This document shows, piece after piece, positions 22,457 through 34,738 of a stretch of DNA of 64,000 nucleotides. Every line of letters starts with the position of its first letter. Positions within the stretch are counted from its first letter, which is position 1. Below the pieces are notes generated by a model that did no database searches, was not told the DNA's origin, and saw only the letters and a list, made by a program, of their open reading frames with translations. Location: contig JAIXMP010000010.1 in NCBI GenBank assembly GCA_025677815.1, forward strand, positions 744,001 to 808,000, written 5' to 3'. The translations under genes were made by a program, and so were the position numbers. This DNA comes from Phascolomyces articulosus. Its lineage: Eukaryota > Mucoromycota > Mucoromycetes > Mucorales > Lichtheimiaceae.

Positions 22457-22995
22457 TTATTTTTTGCATCCACACACGAGCACGTAATACATACTCTACT
22501 ATATAACATTTATATATTCAAACGTAGAATACGCTGTATTATATTGGATGATGCATATGCCTGTAGGCACAGGTTAGTTCATTCTTCCATATTAACATAT
22601 AAGTATTAGCCTATATAACTCTTACTAGATGATGGAAACTTTTAATCTTCCTTAATGGAAGAAAAGAATTTGGTTCCCCTAAATATAATACTGTATATAT
22701 GTAGACCATAAAATATGTGTCATAAAGAGATAAGAGCTACTCATCCAACTTTTAAGGAATCCAGTAAAATGAATAGATGAATATAGTTTGATATGGAATT
22801 AGGTTAAAAAGTCGTCTGCTTAGGTAATGACATGAAGATCGTCGCATACATTTTTCTTTTTTGTTAAATGAGATATTCAACCTTCACCACTCTTCCCCCC
22901 TTGCAATTTCAACTACACCCCCAAACCCAAAAGTAAAAATATAAAATATAAAAAAAATGTGAAGTATAATAACATTGGATAAAAAAAAAGAAATA
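22457..22995. other. Intergenic, with a copy of a dispersed short element
   Basis: No supported gene. Positions 22550-22588 resemble the minus strand of 39011-39048, including a nearly palindromic core (GCCTGTAGGC here). Confidence 0.4.
22550..22588 (+). repeat. Short dispersed element, copy 1
   Basis: A 38-39 base stretch matches the minus strand of 39011-39048 at roughly 30 positions by eye, with 16 of 18 identical in the core (22557-22574). The core begins ATGCCT and ends CAGGT. The following GGTTAGTTC is loosely like a tRNA B box. It could be a fragment of an old tRNA-derived element. Confidence 0.4.
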
Positions 22996-25194
22996 TTATT
23001 TGACAGAACTCCTAAGCTTTTTCTTTTTAAACCAGTCGAATAATTCATTGGTATGACTGATCTGTCGTTTCATTGTACTTGAAGTCGAACTGGAAGGTGG
23101 TGATGATCCATGTATTTTTGATGTTGTTTTTGATAATGATGATGCTGATGATGATGATGATGATGCTGTGGTAGCGGTCCCTCCTGTCGTTGTTGTCGCT
23201 ATTGTTTCATGATCCTCCTCTCCTTCGTCTTTCCACCAGCCACTGACCAATCCCAATCGCACTGTGACCTTGCTAATTTCTTCACCTAATTTTGTATCTT
23301 CCTTTTTTCGCCAACGTCGCTTTACATCATAGACAGGGAATGTTCGCTCAATCAGATTTGGATCTACCATGGAGGATGTGGATGAGGACCGCCTCCTATG
23401 ATCATAGCAAACATCTCTGCTTCGATAAAACGCCAGATTATTGAATGGAATATGCGCAAGACCCACCGTTTCTTTTGTAAACAATAAATGATCATTTTCT
23501 TCGTCGTTCAATTGTAGTGAGACTTCCATGAAGCTTTGGTCATTGAGCCAATTTTGAATATCCACCAAATGTCCTCGTAAATAGAAACAAGTGGGCCAAG
23601 GTGAACTGGGTTGTTTTGATATGGATGATGCAGGACAGGTGATGCGTTGAGATAAAAAGGTATATGCAAAAACAGGTTTACGTGTTATCCCACGACGACC
23701 TGATGTAGGTTTAGGCATAAGATGCTTAAGGTTATCAGCATGGACAATGCTAAAATAAAAAGTAAATGCGGTGGTGCCTGATCCGATCTGATGGTACCGC
23801 GGGACACTGTCTGTGGTAGTGCTTGGATGTGACACAACAGATGCTGTGGTTGCCATCGAAATGGCTGTATTTGACGTTTGTTGTCGTAAACGACGTTGTT
23901 GTTTTGCAGCAACAGTGTTGGTAGGGAGTTGGATACGTCGAAACTCTGCAGCCAGTTGATCGATATTAAGGTCCACTTTTAAATCTGTATGTGATTTTGC
24001 CCTTCGTAAACTCTGTTGAAGTTCTTTCTTTGTCTGTTGCTCTACATCCCGTGGTTTAATCCAGCTGACAGAACGTCCTTCATTGAAACCGGCGCCTGAT
24101 GAAGAAGAGGAAGAAGTTGCGGTACTCGTTTTTGTTGTTCCTGCTGCTGCTGCTGTCGTCGTCGTCGTTGTGGTTGCAATCGATGGTATAATGATAGGCC
24201 CCTCGACTGACTTTTTGAGCTTTTGTTGTCGTTGCTGGATTTGTTTGTGACGATGTAAGGCGGAAGTAGGTTGTTTTTGTTGGTGTTTAGTATTTTTTAA
24301 GAATGACTGTGAAGAAGGGGACGATAAAACGGTAGTGGTGGCGGTGGTTGTGGTAATGCTATCGGAAAATAATAATGGGGTATTGTTGCTGCTGCTCGTC
24401 CCAGAAAGATCCATCAATGATTTAATTTCCATATTATTAAAAGACGTGGAGCAAGAAGAGGATGTTGAGGAAAGGGATTTTTTATCAGGCATCGAAACAA
24501 TAAATAAACCAGCCTTGAGCTGTTCTTTACGGTTATTATCGGGTGACAATGACCGCCAATCGCCCCTGTCGACGACAAATCGGTTCACTTTTTCCATATG
24601 TCCACCGTGATGGACCACCATTTTTGCATCAGCAACACTGAGAGACAGTGTTCCTATTCGCTGTTGTGTTGCATCGCTAGCCACACTATTGACTGTAAGG
24701 TTAATTTCTGCATTATGTGTACGTAGTCGTTGTAATAGTTTTGTAGAGATTAAATAAGCTAATGTTGTATCGAAAAAGACGGTACCATCGCGAGAGATGG
24801 AAGTAGGAGGAGTACTGATTATAGTTGTAGGAGGAATGAGATCGTCTACAGCTGCAGGAAGACGCAGTTCTAGTTTACTTTGGATGCAGATATCATGGTT
24901 TGCGCTGTGGGAAAAGTGGCGACCTAGATAGATAATAATAAGTTTCAGGCGCGTTTTGGAAGAAAGGGAGAATGAGAGAGAGAGAGAGAGAGAGAGAGAA
25001 AAGTAATAAAATAAAAAGAAAGAAAGAAGAAAGAAAAAAGAGAGGGGTTATTATATATATATTATTATGTTGTTATTGCATGGTTATATATTGAAAGATA
25101 GTAATAAGTTTCCATGGTTTTATAATATAAACTCACCTTGCTGGACGGCAACCAATATGGCATACTCGCACGTCCTTGTTAGCAATAAGGACAT
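22996..25194 (-). CDS. CEP120: CEP120-like protein with two C2-type domains
   Basis: CEP120 in animals is a daughter-centriole protein needed for centriole elongation. Two exons (25194-25137 and 24923-22996) give 1986 bases and 661 residues. The first exon adds MSLLLTRTCEYAILVAVQQG, which splices in phase to RHFSHSANHDICIQSKLELR; this matches the first C2 domain of CEP120, as do AEINLTVNSV, IGTLSLSVADAKM and DWRSL further on. A long T/S/Q-rich linker follows. The second C2-type domain (DUF3668 type) begins FTFYFSIVHADNLKHLMP and continues with VFAYTFLSQ, FMEVSLQLND, ERTFPVYD and VTVRLGLVSGW. The C-terminal coiled coil of animal CEP120 is absent. The family call rests on remembered patterns, not an alignment. 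A compound microsatellite lies directly upstream of the start. Confidence 0.7.
24974..24999. repeat. (GA)n microsatellite in the CEP120-like intron
   Basis: About 26 bases of GA dinucleotide repeat inside the single intron of the CEP120-like gene (intron 25136-24924). Confidence 0.85.
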
Positions 25195-25219
25195 GTTATA
25201 TTTATATATAGGATATATT

Positions 25220-25292
<73 letters not shown>

Positions 25293-25650
25293 AAGAGAGA
25301 GAGGGAAGTTGTAATATGAAATCGAATAAGCTGTGTGAGATTTTTTTATTGGCGATTAAAAAAAAGCAAAGATGAAAAGAGGAGAAAAAATATTATTTTT
25401 TTGCCTTGGTACCACAGTAATAAACGTAAGGTAAAAAGAGAAAGAAAGAAACAGTGACAGACAGACAGACAGATATAACTGATATATACAATATGATAAA
25501 TTGTATTTTTACTCTCGATTATTATTATTATTATTAAAAATAAAAAGAATAAATAATAATAATAAAAGCTTATATGAAAAAAAAAATTATTTCTTTTTTT
25601 TTTTTGTTTACAGTCAAATTTTTTGTTTTTTTTTTAATCTTTTTTTTTTT
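25195..25650. other. Short intergenic region with compound microsatellite
   Basis: The spacer between the CEP120-like start and the importin alpha stop, both on the minus strand. It has TA, TG and GA repeats, then A/T tracts. No gene is seen. Confidence 0.6.
25218..25304. repeat. Compound (TA)n(TG)n(GA)n microsatellite
   Basis: TATATA (about 25218-25236), then TG repeats to about 25254, then GA repeats with a few AAAG interruptions to about 25304. It starts only about 25 bases upstream of the CEP120-like ATG, so it lies in that gene's leader or core promoter. Confidence 0.9.
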
Positions 25651-27682
25651 TTATTGTCCAAAGTTAAAGCCTCCTTGAGGCGCTTGTACTTGAGATTGGA
25701 AAGCAAATTGGTCGCCTTGCATTTCACCACCCATACCTTCACCTGCTTCTTCTTCTTCTTCACTAAAGTATTTATCAATGATATTATATGCCTTCTTGTA
25801 GATTTCTTGATTATCATGAGATTGAAGTTCATGAATATAGTCTACACCTCCACATTCTTCAATGATAAGAGCATATGGATTCAAATTGTCTACAGTATTT
25901 GTTCGTTCCACTTCACCCACTTGCAGAATATTTTCCAGTCCGTCCAGTGCAACCATCGTGATCTTGTTATCCATTGCTGTCAGGATATCACATAATGGCT
26001 TGATGCATCCTTCCGACACGAGATAATGTATTTGTTCTGGCTTATTGAGTCCACCTGATGTAGCATTGCAGATAGCCCAACATGCTTCCTTCTTGGTCTT
26101 AAAATCACCATGAGCCAAGATTTGAATCAAGGGTCGTACAAGTCCACCATCGATCACAGCTTGGATTTGTTGTGTGTTACCCGCTGTGATATTAGATAAT
26201 GTCCAACATGTTTCCTTGCGGATGGCCTCCTTTGGACTCATCAACAAGTGAAAAAGTGCAGTGATCGCACCGCAGTTAATAATTACTTGAGTTTGAGCGT
26301 CATCACCAGTGACAATGTTACCCACTGAACGAAGAGCAGGTGTTTGAACACTGGTTTGTGGATGGCCAAGAAGTTCAATAAGTCGAGCACAGACGCCTGA
26401 TTCTACGACGGCTTGAATACGTTCGTTTGGTCCATCAGACAAATATGAAATTGCCCAGCACGTATCAATTAGAACTTCTTCATCACTTGAAAGTACAAGT
26501 TTGGATAAGACTTGAAGTGCAGGTGCGACCTATTGAATAATTAATATCATTATTATTATTATGGCATGACATGGCTGAAACCGTTTTTTTTTTTATCTTT
26601 ATCCGCCCCTCTCTCTTCATCCTTTTCCCCTAGTCTTATATGAATATTTCATACCAAAAGCCAGTCAGGTTGAGGATTCTTGCCACGACAAAAGTTGGAA
26701 AGAGTCCATGTTGCATTACGAAGCATCGAAATCTTGGTTGAATCATCAAAAATAGTCAATAATGGTGGAAGTGCACCAGTCTGAAGAACGAAATCGCGAC
26801 AACGAGGGCTATCCCCAGCAATATTACCTAAAGCCCAAACAGCCTAAATAGAACACATTAACCCATGAGTATTTCAATAATAATAACACGCTATTTCTCA
26901 TTTTAATCATACCTGTTCCTTGACATCCATGACTGGGCTGCTCAATAATTCAATAAAGAACGGTACTGCACCTGCTTGTAATACGACTTGCGTTTGTTGT
27001 GATGATCCAGATGCAATATTTGTCAATGCCCATGCTGCTTCAAACTGTAGCCAAAGAGCATATATAATATTTCATAAAATAGGATGGATGAATAATTACA
27101 GTACTAAACTGCCATTCTTTTGTTTCCTGTGACACTCTCATTTTTTGACACACATAAAAAAAACCATACCTGCAAAGTTGTATCGGAAGATCGCAAGAAT
27201 TCAACAAATCGTGGTACAACACCACATGCGATTACTTCTTCAATGGGAGGATTCTTTTCTTTTGAAAGCAGCTTTCTAAAGTGTGCTGTTGCTTGAAGTT
27301 GTGTTTCAGTTTCATTGGCATACAATCCTTGGACCATATCGGGCAACATATTCATAAGCTATAATACATTTATTTCTGACCATTTTAGAATCTTTTTCGT
27401 CTTTTTTTCTCCATGTTCCACCCAATCTATTGTTTATTTTCATCGTCCTTGATCTTTTCAATGTTTATATACCTGAGCATCGACAGCATAAGTACTATCT
27501 TCGTCATCAGAATCGGCAGGGAGACTTTCGACATTAAAGTTTCGTCTTTTGGCGAGGTTTTCTTCCTTCTTTTGTTTACGGATTTCTACTTGAGCAGTTT
27601 CACGACGACGTCGTACTTCTTCTGGTTTGAAATGGCTACGTGCCTTAAAGGTGTTACGTCTGAGATCGGCAAGTGGATCCAT
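25651..27682 (-). CDS. SRP1: Importin alpha (karyopherin alpha)
   Basis: This adaptor binds classical nuclear localisation signals and importin beta. Five exons (27682-27473, 27358-27170, 27044-26913, 26843-26655, 26529-25651) give 1599 bases and 532 residues, typical for the family. The N-terminus is an importin-beta-binding domain rich in basic residues ([25 protein letters not shown]). Armadillo repeats follow, with the conserved W and N of the NLS grooves visible ([41 protein letters not shown]). A short acidic [12 protein letters not shown] tail and a glycine/glutamine end complete it. All introns are short with GTATG/GTACG-like donors. Confidence 0.97.
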
Positions 27683-29742
27683 TGTTATTTTTTTCTTCGC
27701 GTTTTTGATTCACGTAACAGGAAAAAGGAAAAAAAAAAAAAGTAGAGGCGTTTTGGTGGCAAGCTAATACAAAAAACCTAAAAAAAAAATTAGATGTCAG
27801 CACCCACCAAGAAGACAAACGCGCAGTTCTTTTGGATTGGTGATATTCTATGCTCTCATCATAGTGAGGAACTTTTTACCCTAAAGAAAAAAAAGCTCTT
27901 GTCATCATCTACCATTTTATATGTTAGTATGATGGCTCTAGAATAAAATGGTTTTGATTACTTTTTTTTTCACATTTGTTACATAATGATTATTTATGAA
28001 TAAAATATCATATGGTTAGAAAGAATTACAGTGTGCAATAGAAGCTTTACTAAATTTTTATGTGGAACAATACAACGATCACACTCTTTTTTTATGATCT
28101 TGGATTACACATGTACAAGAAAAAGAATTAATTATACTGATGAAATCACTTCTCTCATGAAATTTGACCTCAGATACACAACTTGGACTAATGGAATGCA
28201 AAACGAAAAAAAGTATGATTTGCAGAAGAGATTGCTAATTGCCTTCCGAAATTGCTCAATTAGCTTTCTCATTACCAATCATGGCAGCATTAATTAACAC
28301 CTCAAGCCTCCACATTCTACCAACAGTGAATGATGGATAAAACATGCGTAAAATAGTTTGCTTCCTCTGAAAAATAGGCGATTTTGCATTTCACTGCATA
28401 ATAGCACTGGTTTCTATACATGAAAATTTTTACCCATACACTTTGACAAGGCATTTCAGAGCCATATTAGCATGAAATCTAGTCCTATTTTGTTCTATGC
28501 GATAGCGACGAGTTAGAAAACAATATATATTCATGTAGTAGGTCTATCGTTATAACTGCTCTGATATTAGAAAGCATGGTGTGTGGGACTATTTATTAGT
28601 AAATACAAGTATTAAAAGCAGTCCATAATGATATTCTAAGTGTCTGGGTTACTGGTGTATACCGTCAGAGCAGTTAAGAGTATTTAACAAGTATCCTATA
28701 TGGTTTCTAGCGTTGTCATTTATACACTTTATTGGAATTTCTTAATTTGGTAAATCTAATAATGTACAGGATTTCTGTTTATTTACGGCTACAAGGTCCT
28801 ATATTCTTTGTCTATGAAAGCAATTTTTTCATTAACAGATAGCAGATTTTCCCGCTTACAAAGTGAAGATTGCTCATATATGATATGTAATATTTTTCGA
28901 GTATAATGAAGAGAAATATTCACGCATAAAAAAGGTGGAATTATTCATAACGCTGTACACATAATTTTTTTCACAAACGAGGGTTAGTATTTTTCATTTT
29001 TGACGCTGGGTAAAATCCACGCTCAAGCAAAGGAGTTTTTCGTGCTTGGAACATCTATCTTTCAGTATTGAGCATGGTGGTTTTTCTTTTTCAATTACAG
29101 CTTATATTCATCATTGAATAGAAATGGGTTATTGACTTGCAAATATATATAATACTTGTACCATAACGTCGATGATAATACATTGAATATATATATATTC
29201 TCTCCAGCCACTTTAATTATCAAAGACTTGCGACCTGTTGTGGTGCTGTTTTTACAAATTAATCTGATATATATAGATGACCACTCTCGATATAGCTTTT
29301 AAAAGATGATAGTTACAAAGAGAATCAGCCAGAATCAGTGAATACCATTTCTAAAGTCCCTGTGGCTCAACTATTACTTAGGTTGCCTCAGTTTGTATGT
29401 GTGGCTCCCTTTCGAAAAACATGGTTCATTTTAACTCACAATGATGAATAAAAAGCAAATGAACAAAAAAAAAGCCTGGTTTTAAATTAAACAAGCAAGA
29501 TGCACGGTTATAAGAGATTCGTATTATTTAGTTCTCTGATTCTTCTTTTTTTTTCATTCTAAAGGAAAATATATGCTTTTTTTAAGCTAATGTTGTTGGT
29601 GTTTGTTGTTTGAAAGAGTTATGGGAAAGGAAATTGAAGTTATGTGTGTGTGTGTGTGTTGTTATTATTGATGAAAAGGAAGAGGGTGTTGGGTAGGGAA
29701 TGGATGTATGATAAGATGATATAAAAGATATTAGCATTTTAT
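27683..29742. other. Intergenic, no gene seen
   Basis: The promoter of importin alpha, then about 2 kb of AT-rich sequence. One 88-codon frame at 28031-28297 begins only with GTG and has no splice or homology support. A 12-base inverted repeat with arms at 28553-28564 and 28665-28676 is the only structure noted. Confidence 0.45.
28553..28676. repeat. 12-base inverted repeat enclosing about 100 bases
   Basis: TAACTGCTCTGA at 28553-28564 is matched by its exact reverse complement at 28665-28676. The total of 124 bases would suit a small MITE-like remnant or a palindromic protein-binding region. The interior is not obviously self-complementary, and I see no clear target-site duplication. Confidence 0.35.
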
Positions 29743-32159
29743 TTACAACATCATCTTAAGAGGGTTTTCCATGTATTCCTTGAAGGATTGCAACCAGGTA
29801 GCGGCAACGGCACCATCGACGACACGGTGATCGCTGGAAAGAGTGACTTCCATGGAGTTACGGACAGCGAAACCATTTTCCTTGGTTTCATCAGGAACAA
29901 GCTTTTGGCTAGTACCACCAATGGCCAAGATACAAGACTGAGGGGGATTAATGATGGCAGTGAAGTGCTTGACACCAAACATACCAAGGTTGGAAATGCT
30001 GAAGGAACCACCTTGGTATTCATGAGGAGCCAACTTGCCATTGCGGGCACGAGTGGCCATATCCTTGACGTTGCTGGAGATATCAGACAAACCACGGCTT
30101 TCGGCACCAGTGACAATAGGAGTGATCAAACCGTTAGGAGTAGCAACGGCAACAGAGATATCAGCAGTGTTGTATCTAAAATAAATAGAAAAGCCATAGA
30201 CGTTAATTCATTCTCTCGTTCCTGCTTGTTACTGATTCCTTTCATGTTTATAAAACCTAAATTCCACACTTTTAATAACAGAAAAAAACTTACTGTCTGA
30301 TGTAATCACCTTGCCAGGCAGAGTTAACTTCAGGAACCTTCTTCAAACTGAGAGCGGAAGCCTTGATAATGAAATCGTTGACGGACAACTTGTACTTGCC
30401 GTCAGCAGACTTGTTAAGAACTTCACGTAACTTGTTGACCTTGTCCATGTTGATATCAACAGTGACATAGTAATGAGGGACTTGTTGCTTAGATTCTGTC
30501 AAGCGGGTAGCAATGACACGTCTCATGTTGCTGGTAGGGATGTCAGTAAAGGCATCACCAGTAGCAGATTGAGGTGCATAAGCAGCTGGTGGAGCAGCAG
30601 CAGCAACAGCGGGAGCAGCAGCAGTAGTACCTATTTTTTTTTGAAAATCAATATTTTCTTCTGTTACTACTATCATCCTATTTCTATAATTCTTACCCTT
30701 GAAGTTGTCAACGTCTTCCTTTACGATTCTACCGCCAGGACCAGAGCCCTGAATTTGAGAAATGTCAATATTACGTTCGTTTGCAATTTTCTAAAAGAAA
30801 AGGTTATAATATAAACGTTAGTATATATATTTCATTTCATTTTGATATATATAAGATATATACATAAAAGTGTGCTATAATACGATAGCTTATTGTGTGT
30901 GTGTGTGTGAAAGTGACGGGTGGTATATAAAATAATTCGTTGGTGCATAAAAAATACTTACTTGAGCTAATGGACTTGCCTTGACACGGTCTGACCCGAC
31001 CGAAAATGGGATTAAAATTTTTTGGGTGAGTATACTTTGACTTTACAATTTTTTTAATACAATACCCCGTCTCCTCCCACCCATAATTATGATTATTGAT
31101 TCGCACCCCTCCGTTCTCCCCTTCTTCTGATTGAAAAAAAAAATAACAAAAACAATCATATATTACTCACCACCATCAGAGGCACCAGCAGCAGCAGGCT
31201 TGCTGGCAGTTTGTTGAGTAGTAGCGGGTGCAGCTTCAGCGGCAGGAGCGGCTTCAGCAGCAGGAGCAGGAGCGGCAGCACCAGCACCAGCATCTTCTAA
31301 GGTGAAGCTTTCGAAAGCAGCGACATCGTCTTCGTTTTCAACGAGAACAGCAATGGGCTAAAAAAACAAAGGATAATATATCAAGTTCAATTGATCAGTT
31401 CAGTTTTTCATTGAAAAAAAAAAAAAGAGGAAAATAGTCTCTTCTCTCCCTCCTCCTTCAATAAAGCTATTTAATATATTACTTTGCCAACGGCATAATC
31501 CTTAGCACCAGTATCAACCAAGATCTTGGCAAGGAAACCTTCTTCTTGACACTCAAAGTCCATTTGAGCCTTATCGGTCTCAATTTCGACCAAAACGTCA
31601 CCGGGAACAACTTCATCACCAACCTTCTTTTGCCATGCACCAATACCACCTTGGGTCATACTAATTTAATTTTATATATAAAAAATCAATATACATATAT
31701 ATATATATCCTCGCACATAGTTAAAAAAAACAACTTACGTAGGCGACAAAGCAGGCATAGCAATCACGTTGTGTTCGGGGAAAGCTGTAAGGAAATAGGG
31801 AAAAAAATATTAATTTCTTGGATACAAAAAGAAGTACGCGACATGTTTTATTAAATACAAACTTACACTTGGAGCTATAGAACTTGACATTGGTAGGAGC
31901 AGCAGGGTTCAAAAGGGAACGTAAAGCAACAAACTTGACATTGCTAATTTTCCAAAAAGAAAGTTTGAATACAAAAAAAAACCAGGAGCAACGCTCTCTA
32001 ATTGAAAATAAAAACCAAAAATTACCTGGAGGATGAGAAAGCGCGTGCACCGTTATGGGCTTGATGAGCCAAAAGAGGAGCAACTCGAGTGGTAGTCAAA
32101 CGAGTGGTTGTGCGAATGCTAGCAGAGGCTCTAAGAAGTTGACGACGAGCAGAAGACAT
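29743..32159 (-). CDS. LAT1: Pyruvate dehydrogenase E2, dihydrolipoamide acetyltransferase
   Basis: E2 is the core of the mitochondrial pyruvate dehydrogenase complex and moves the acetyl group from lipoate to CoA. Nine exons (32159-32026, 31943-31867, 31784-31739, 31660-31483, 31357-31171, 30990-30962, 30790-30697, 30630-30294, 30175-29743) sum to 1515 bases and 504 residues. The start [19 protein letters not shown] is an arginine/serine/threonine-rich mitochondrial presequence. One lipoyl domain has the modified lysine in [12 protein letters not shown]. An alanine/proline linker leads to a peripheral-subunit-binding domain ([28 protein letters not shown]). A second linker precedes the catalytic domain, ending with the active-site motif SDHRVVDG. 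Exon 6 is only 29 bases. Confidence 0.97.
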
Positions 32160-32384
32160 TTTGAAAGTAAAAAGACAAGAAAAGCTGGAAAAACAACGGG
32201 AAACCACTGGTGTTTTTTTAAGATGAGCCCCCAATCTTTCCGTTTGCAAATTGATCCCGACATCACCCAAAAGCAAATGCGGTCACAGCTAAATTCCCAA
32301 CATCCAAAATATACATACGCCCTCACTTCCATATAGTGTTTTTTTCAGACACAGCCAAGCAACGCATCTTTATTACACTCTAAA

Positions 32385-32692
32385 ATGCTTCTCTCGGGTA
32401 TCGGAGCGACCGGTTTTGCCCTGGTCAATCTTTACCGTGTTCTTCCGGTACAAGTGGGGTTATTTTTTCACACACATCCTCTTACCCTTTTATTACTAAC
32501 TGTAACTTGTTTATATAAAAAGAGACATGTTTGTATTGTTCATATTATAAGCATAAGCATAATCATGATAAATGATTGAATTGGCTAATGAATTATCTTG
32601 AAAATGACTAGGAACAATTCAATTCGATTGAGATCAAAGACACTTCTTTATCGCGTTTTGTATATATAATTATAGTATTAAGGTTATTATAA
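32385..32692 (+). CDS. Possible very small gene divergent from PDH E2
   Basis: I do not recognise the product. An ATG at 32385, 226 bases from the divergent E2 start, opens MLLSGIGATGFALVNLYRVL in locally GC-richer sequence. If the intron runs from a GTGGGG donor at 32454 to a CTAG acceptor at 32610-32611, a second exon (32612-32692) adds FNSIEIKDTSLSRFVYI and stops, giving 49 residues. A GTACAAG donor six bases earlier is an alternative. The hydrophobic glycine-rich start could be a small membrane protein of mitochondria. The evidence is thin. Confidence 0.25.
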
Positions 32693-33823
32693 TTATTTCC
32701 ATTTTTTTTACCGCTATCTTTTTATATAAAAGGTATACACGGCCTGTACCTCTTGACATTCATTACCATAAATGCTAAATGCTTCCAATTTTTTTTTTTT
32801 TTGTATATTTATTTATTTGTCATGCCCCAGGCCGTGCTATATTAAACCATCCACCACTTTCCACGTTATACCTATATAAAGATATACATCTTTATTCAAA
32901 ATGTTTTCTCAACAACAGCCCAAAAACTAAAACCTGGGGATCACTCATACTTAATTGTTGGGAAATAACAATAACAGTGTTTCTTTTTAAATAGTGTATT
33001 TATTAATATGTTGAATAGTAAATGATGATTTATAAACAATGGATTCAAGGAGATGGAAAAATGCTGATCATCATTCCTATTATACAAACTGTTGCTGCTG
33101 CAGATCTCAAACGTCACTTTTTAAGCCATGAGAACTTTTTCGAAGATATCGAACTCTGACTTGGTAAGTAGGATTATTCTCGAATACACTTCATTTCATT
33201 CTTATTACGGTCATAATTGTAGTCGCATAGCTTTATTATTATTCATAATGAAGTTCCTGTTTCATATTTATATATAAGGTTTATATATGGAACAATTTGA
33301 GTATAAGAAATGGGGCATATATCATGTACACCAAAATAATTAAGACATCCAATTTTAAATATTTTACTCTGTGTCGCTTGTTACCTGGTCATAAATGATG
33401 TAGTGCTTTTGACTGCTTTAAATGTACATGTTGCTATTACCAGACTCATATCAAAAGTCATGTCACATCAACATTAGATATGGTATTTTCCTTTGTAGGA
33501 CCATCATGCTTGTCATTTTCGTAATGAAACATGCTTCTTTTTCTCTGACATTTAATCCTTGTTTCTAATATGAAAAGGTTGTTATTATATTGAGTGTATT
33601 AAGTGTATATATAGGTTATTTAGAAAAAGTAGAGAAAGAAAAAAAAGGCTAAAAGTTAAAAAAAAAGCTGTAGCGAATTGGAATAGAATTGCTTCTGAAA
33701 ATTTGCCTCACCGACTTGATGACGTCTCAGTGTCTTTTTCGGGAACACCCTTTCAATTTTTTGGCCTTGCCCCTACCTGACAAATATTTTTTCTTAACCA
33801 AAGTTAATACATTTAAAACCGAA
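32693..33823. other. Intergenic, ambiguous short frames only
   Basis: Mostly AT-rich. Around 33025-33160 there is a 44-codon plus-strand frame ending HENFFEDIEL, and a different frame in the same stretch starts MRTFSKISNSDL at about 33128 and runs exactly into a good GTAAGT donor at about 33164. I cannot find a matching downstream exon before ATP synthase subunit k, so I do not call a gene. Confidence 0.35.
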
Positions 33824-34212
33824 ATGGGTGGACACTACGTTATTGCTGGCAAGGCCGTTTCTAACCACTTGGTAAGTTTCTATAATAATAAAATAATATC
33901 TTCTTATTTTACTTGTCACAACCTTTTATCAACTCTAGTTTATTTGAAACGAGAAGAATTTTGTAAACATTGACCAAAAAACAATATAATTAACTAACGT
34001 GTTTTCTCAAATGTCCAATGTATTTGTTTATTTATTTAAAATAGATCGCCATGGGTTTCCTTGGCGCATACGCTGCTGCTGGTGCTTACTTTGCTTTGAA
34101 GCCCAAGGCCCCTCAACCCGCCACTCCCCCAATCAAGGCTGGTTCTGCAGATGAAGAAGCTTTCATCAAGGAATTCTTGAAGGCTGCCGAATCCGATGAT
34201 AGCAAGCAATAA
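33824..34212 (+). CDS. ATP19: ATP synthase subunit k (Atp19)
   Basis: Subunit k is a small fungal subunit of the mitochondrial F1Fo ATP synthase that helps stabilise dimers. Two exons (33824-33871 and 34045-34212) give 71 residues, matching the usual size of about 70. The start MGGHYVIAGKAVSNHL fits the Atp19 N-terminus (GxxY..xGKA). A single hydrophobic segment follows (IAMGFLGAYAAAGAYFAL), then a soluble tail with the family's conserved DEEAFIKEFLKA. A T/A-rich leader with an in-frame stop precedes the ATG. Confidence 0.93.
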
Positions 34213-34738
34213 GGATAGAACAATTTTTTTTATCTCGTAAAAAAAAACCACACCAGTTCTTTTGTTTTTAATATATATACAACAAATTTCAAAAATTACA
34301 AACACATACACACATATACACACACAAAAAACCAATGTTTTCTTTTTTCGAATATGCAACTCAAGTAACAAACGCTTTGTTTATATATACATATATACTT
34401 TTACAAATTGAATGTGTTTTTTTATGTCGAGGAAATGTATATGTATCAGCAACGACAACATAACAGTAACAACATAACATTTTGATATTGTAGAAAAAAA
34501 TTGTATAGGATGAAAAAAAAAACGCTGTATTCTTTAGTATATAAGATAAAAAAAAACACAAAATTTAACGGGGTAAAACAAAAAAAATTGTGGAGGAAGA
34601 AGTAAACAATGAAGGATAAAAGTGACAGAGTGAGAGAGAGAATTTGTTTAGTGAAGGTATTGTTGATAAGAGTTAGTTAATGAGATAAAGAAACACACAA
34701 CTCTTTATTACTATCAGTATAATGACTATAATAATAAA
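34213..34738. other. Intergenic, convergent 3' ends
   Basis: AT-rich spacer between the subunit k stop and the stop of the minus-strand double-psi barrel gene. No gene is seen. Confidence 0.55.

Noticed and set aside
28031..28297. 88-codon frame after importin alpha
   Set aside because: Begins with GTG only, has no recognisable motif and lies in an otherwise featureless spacer.
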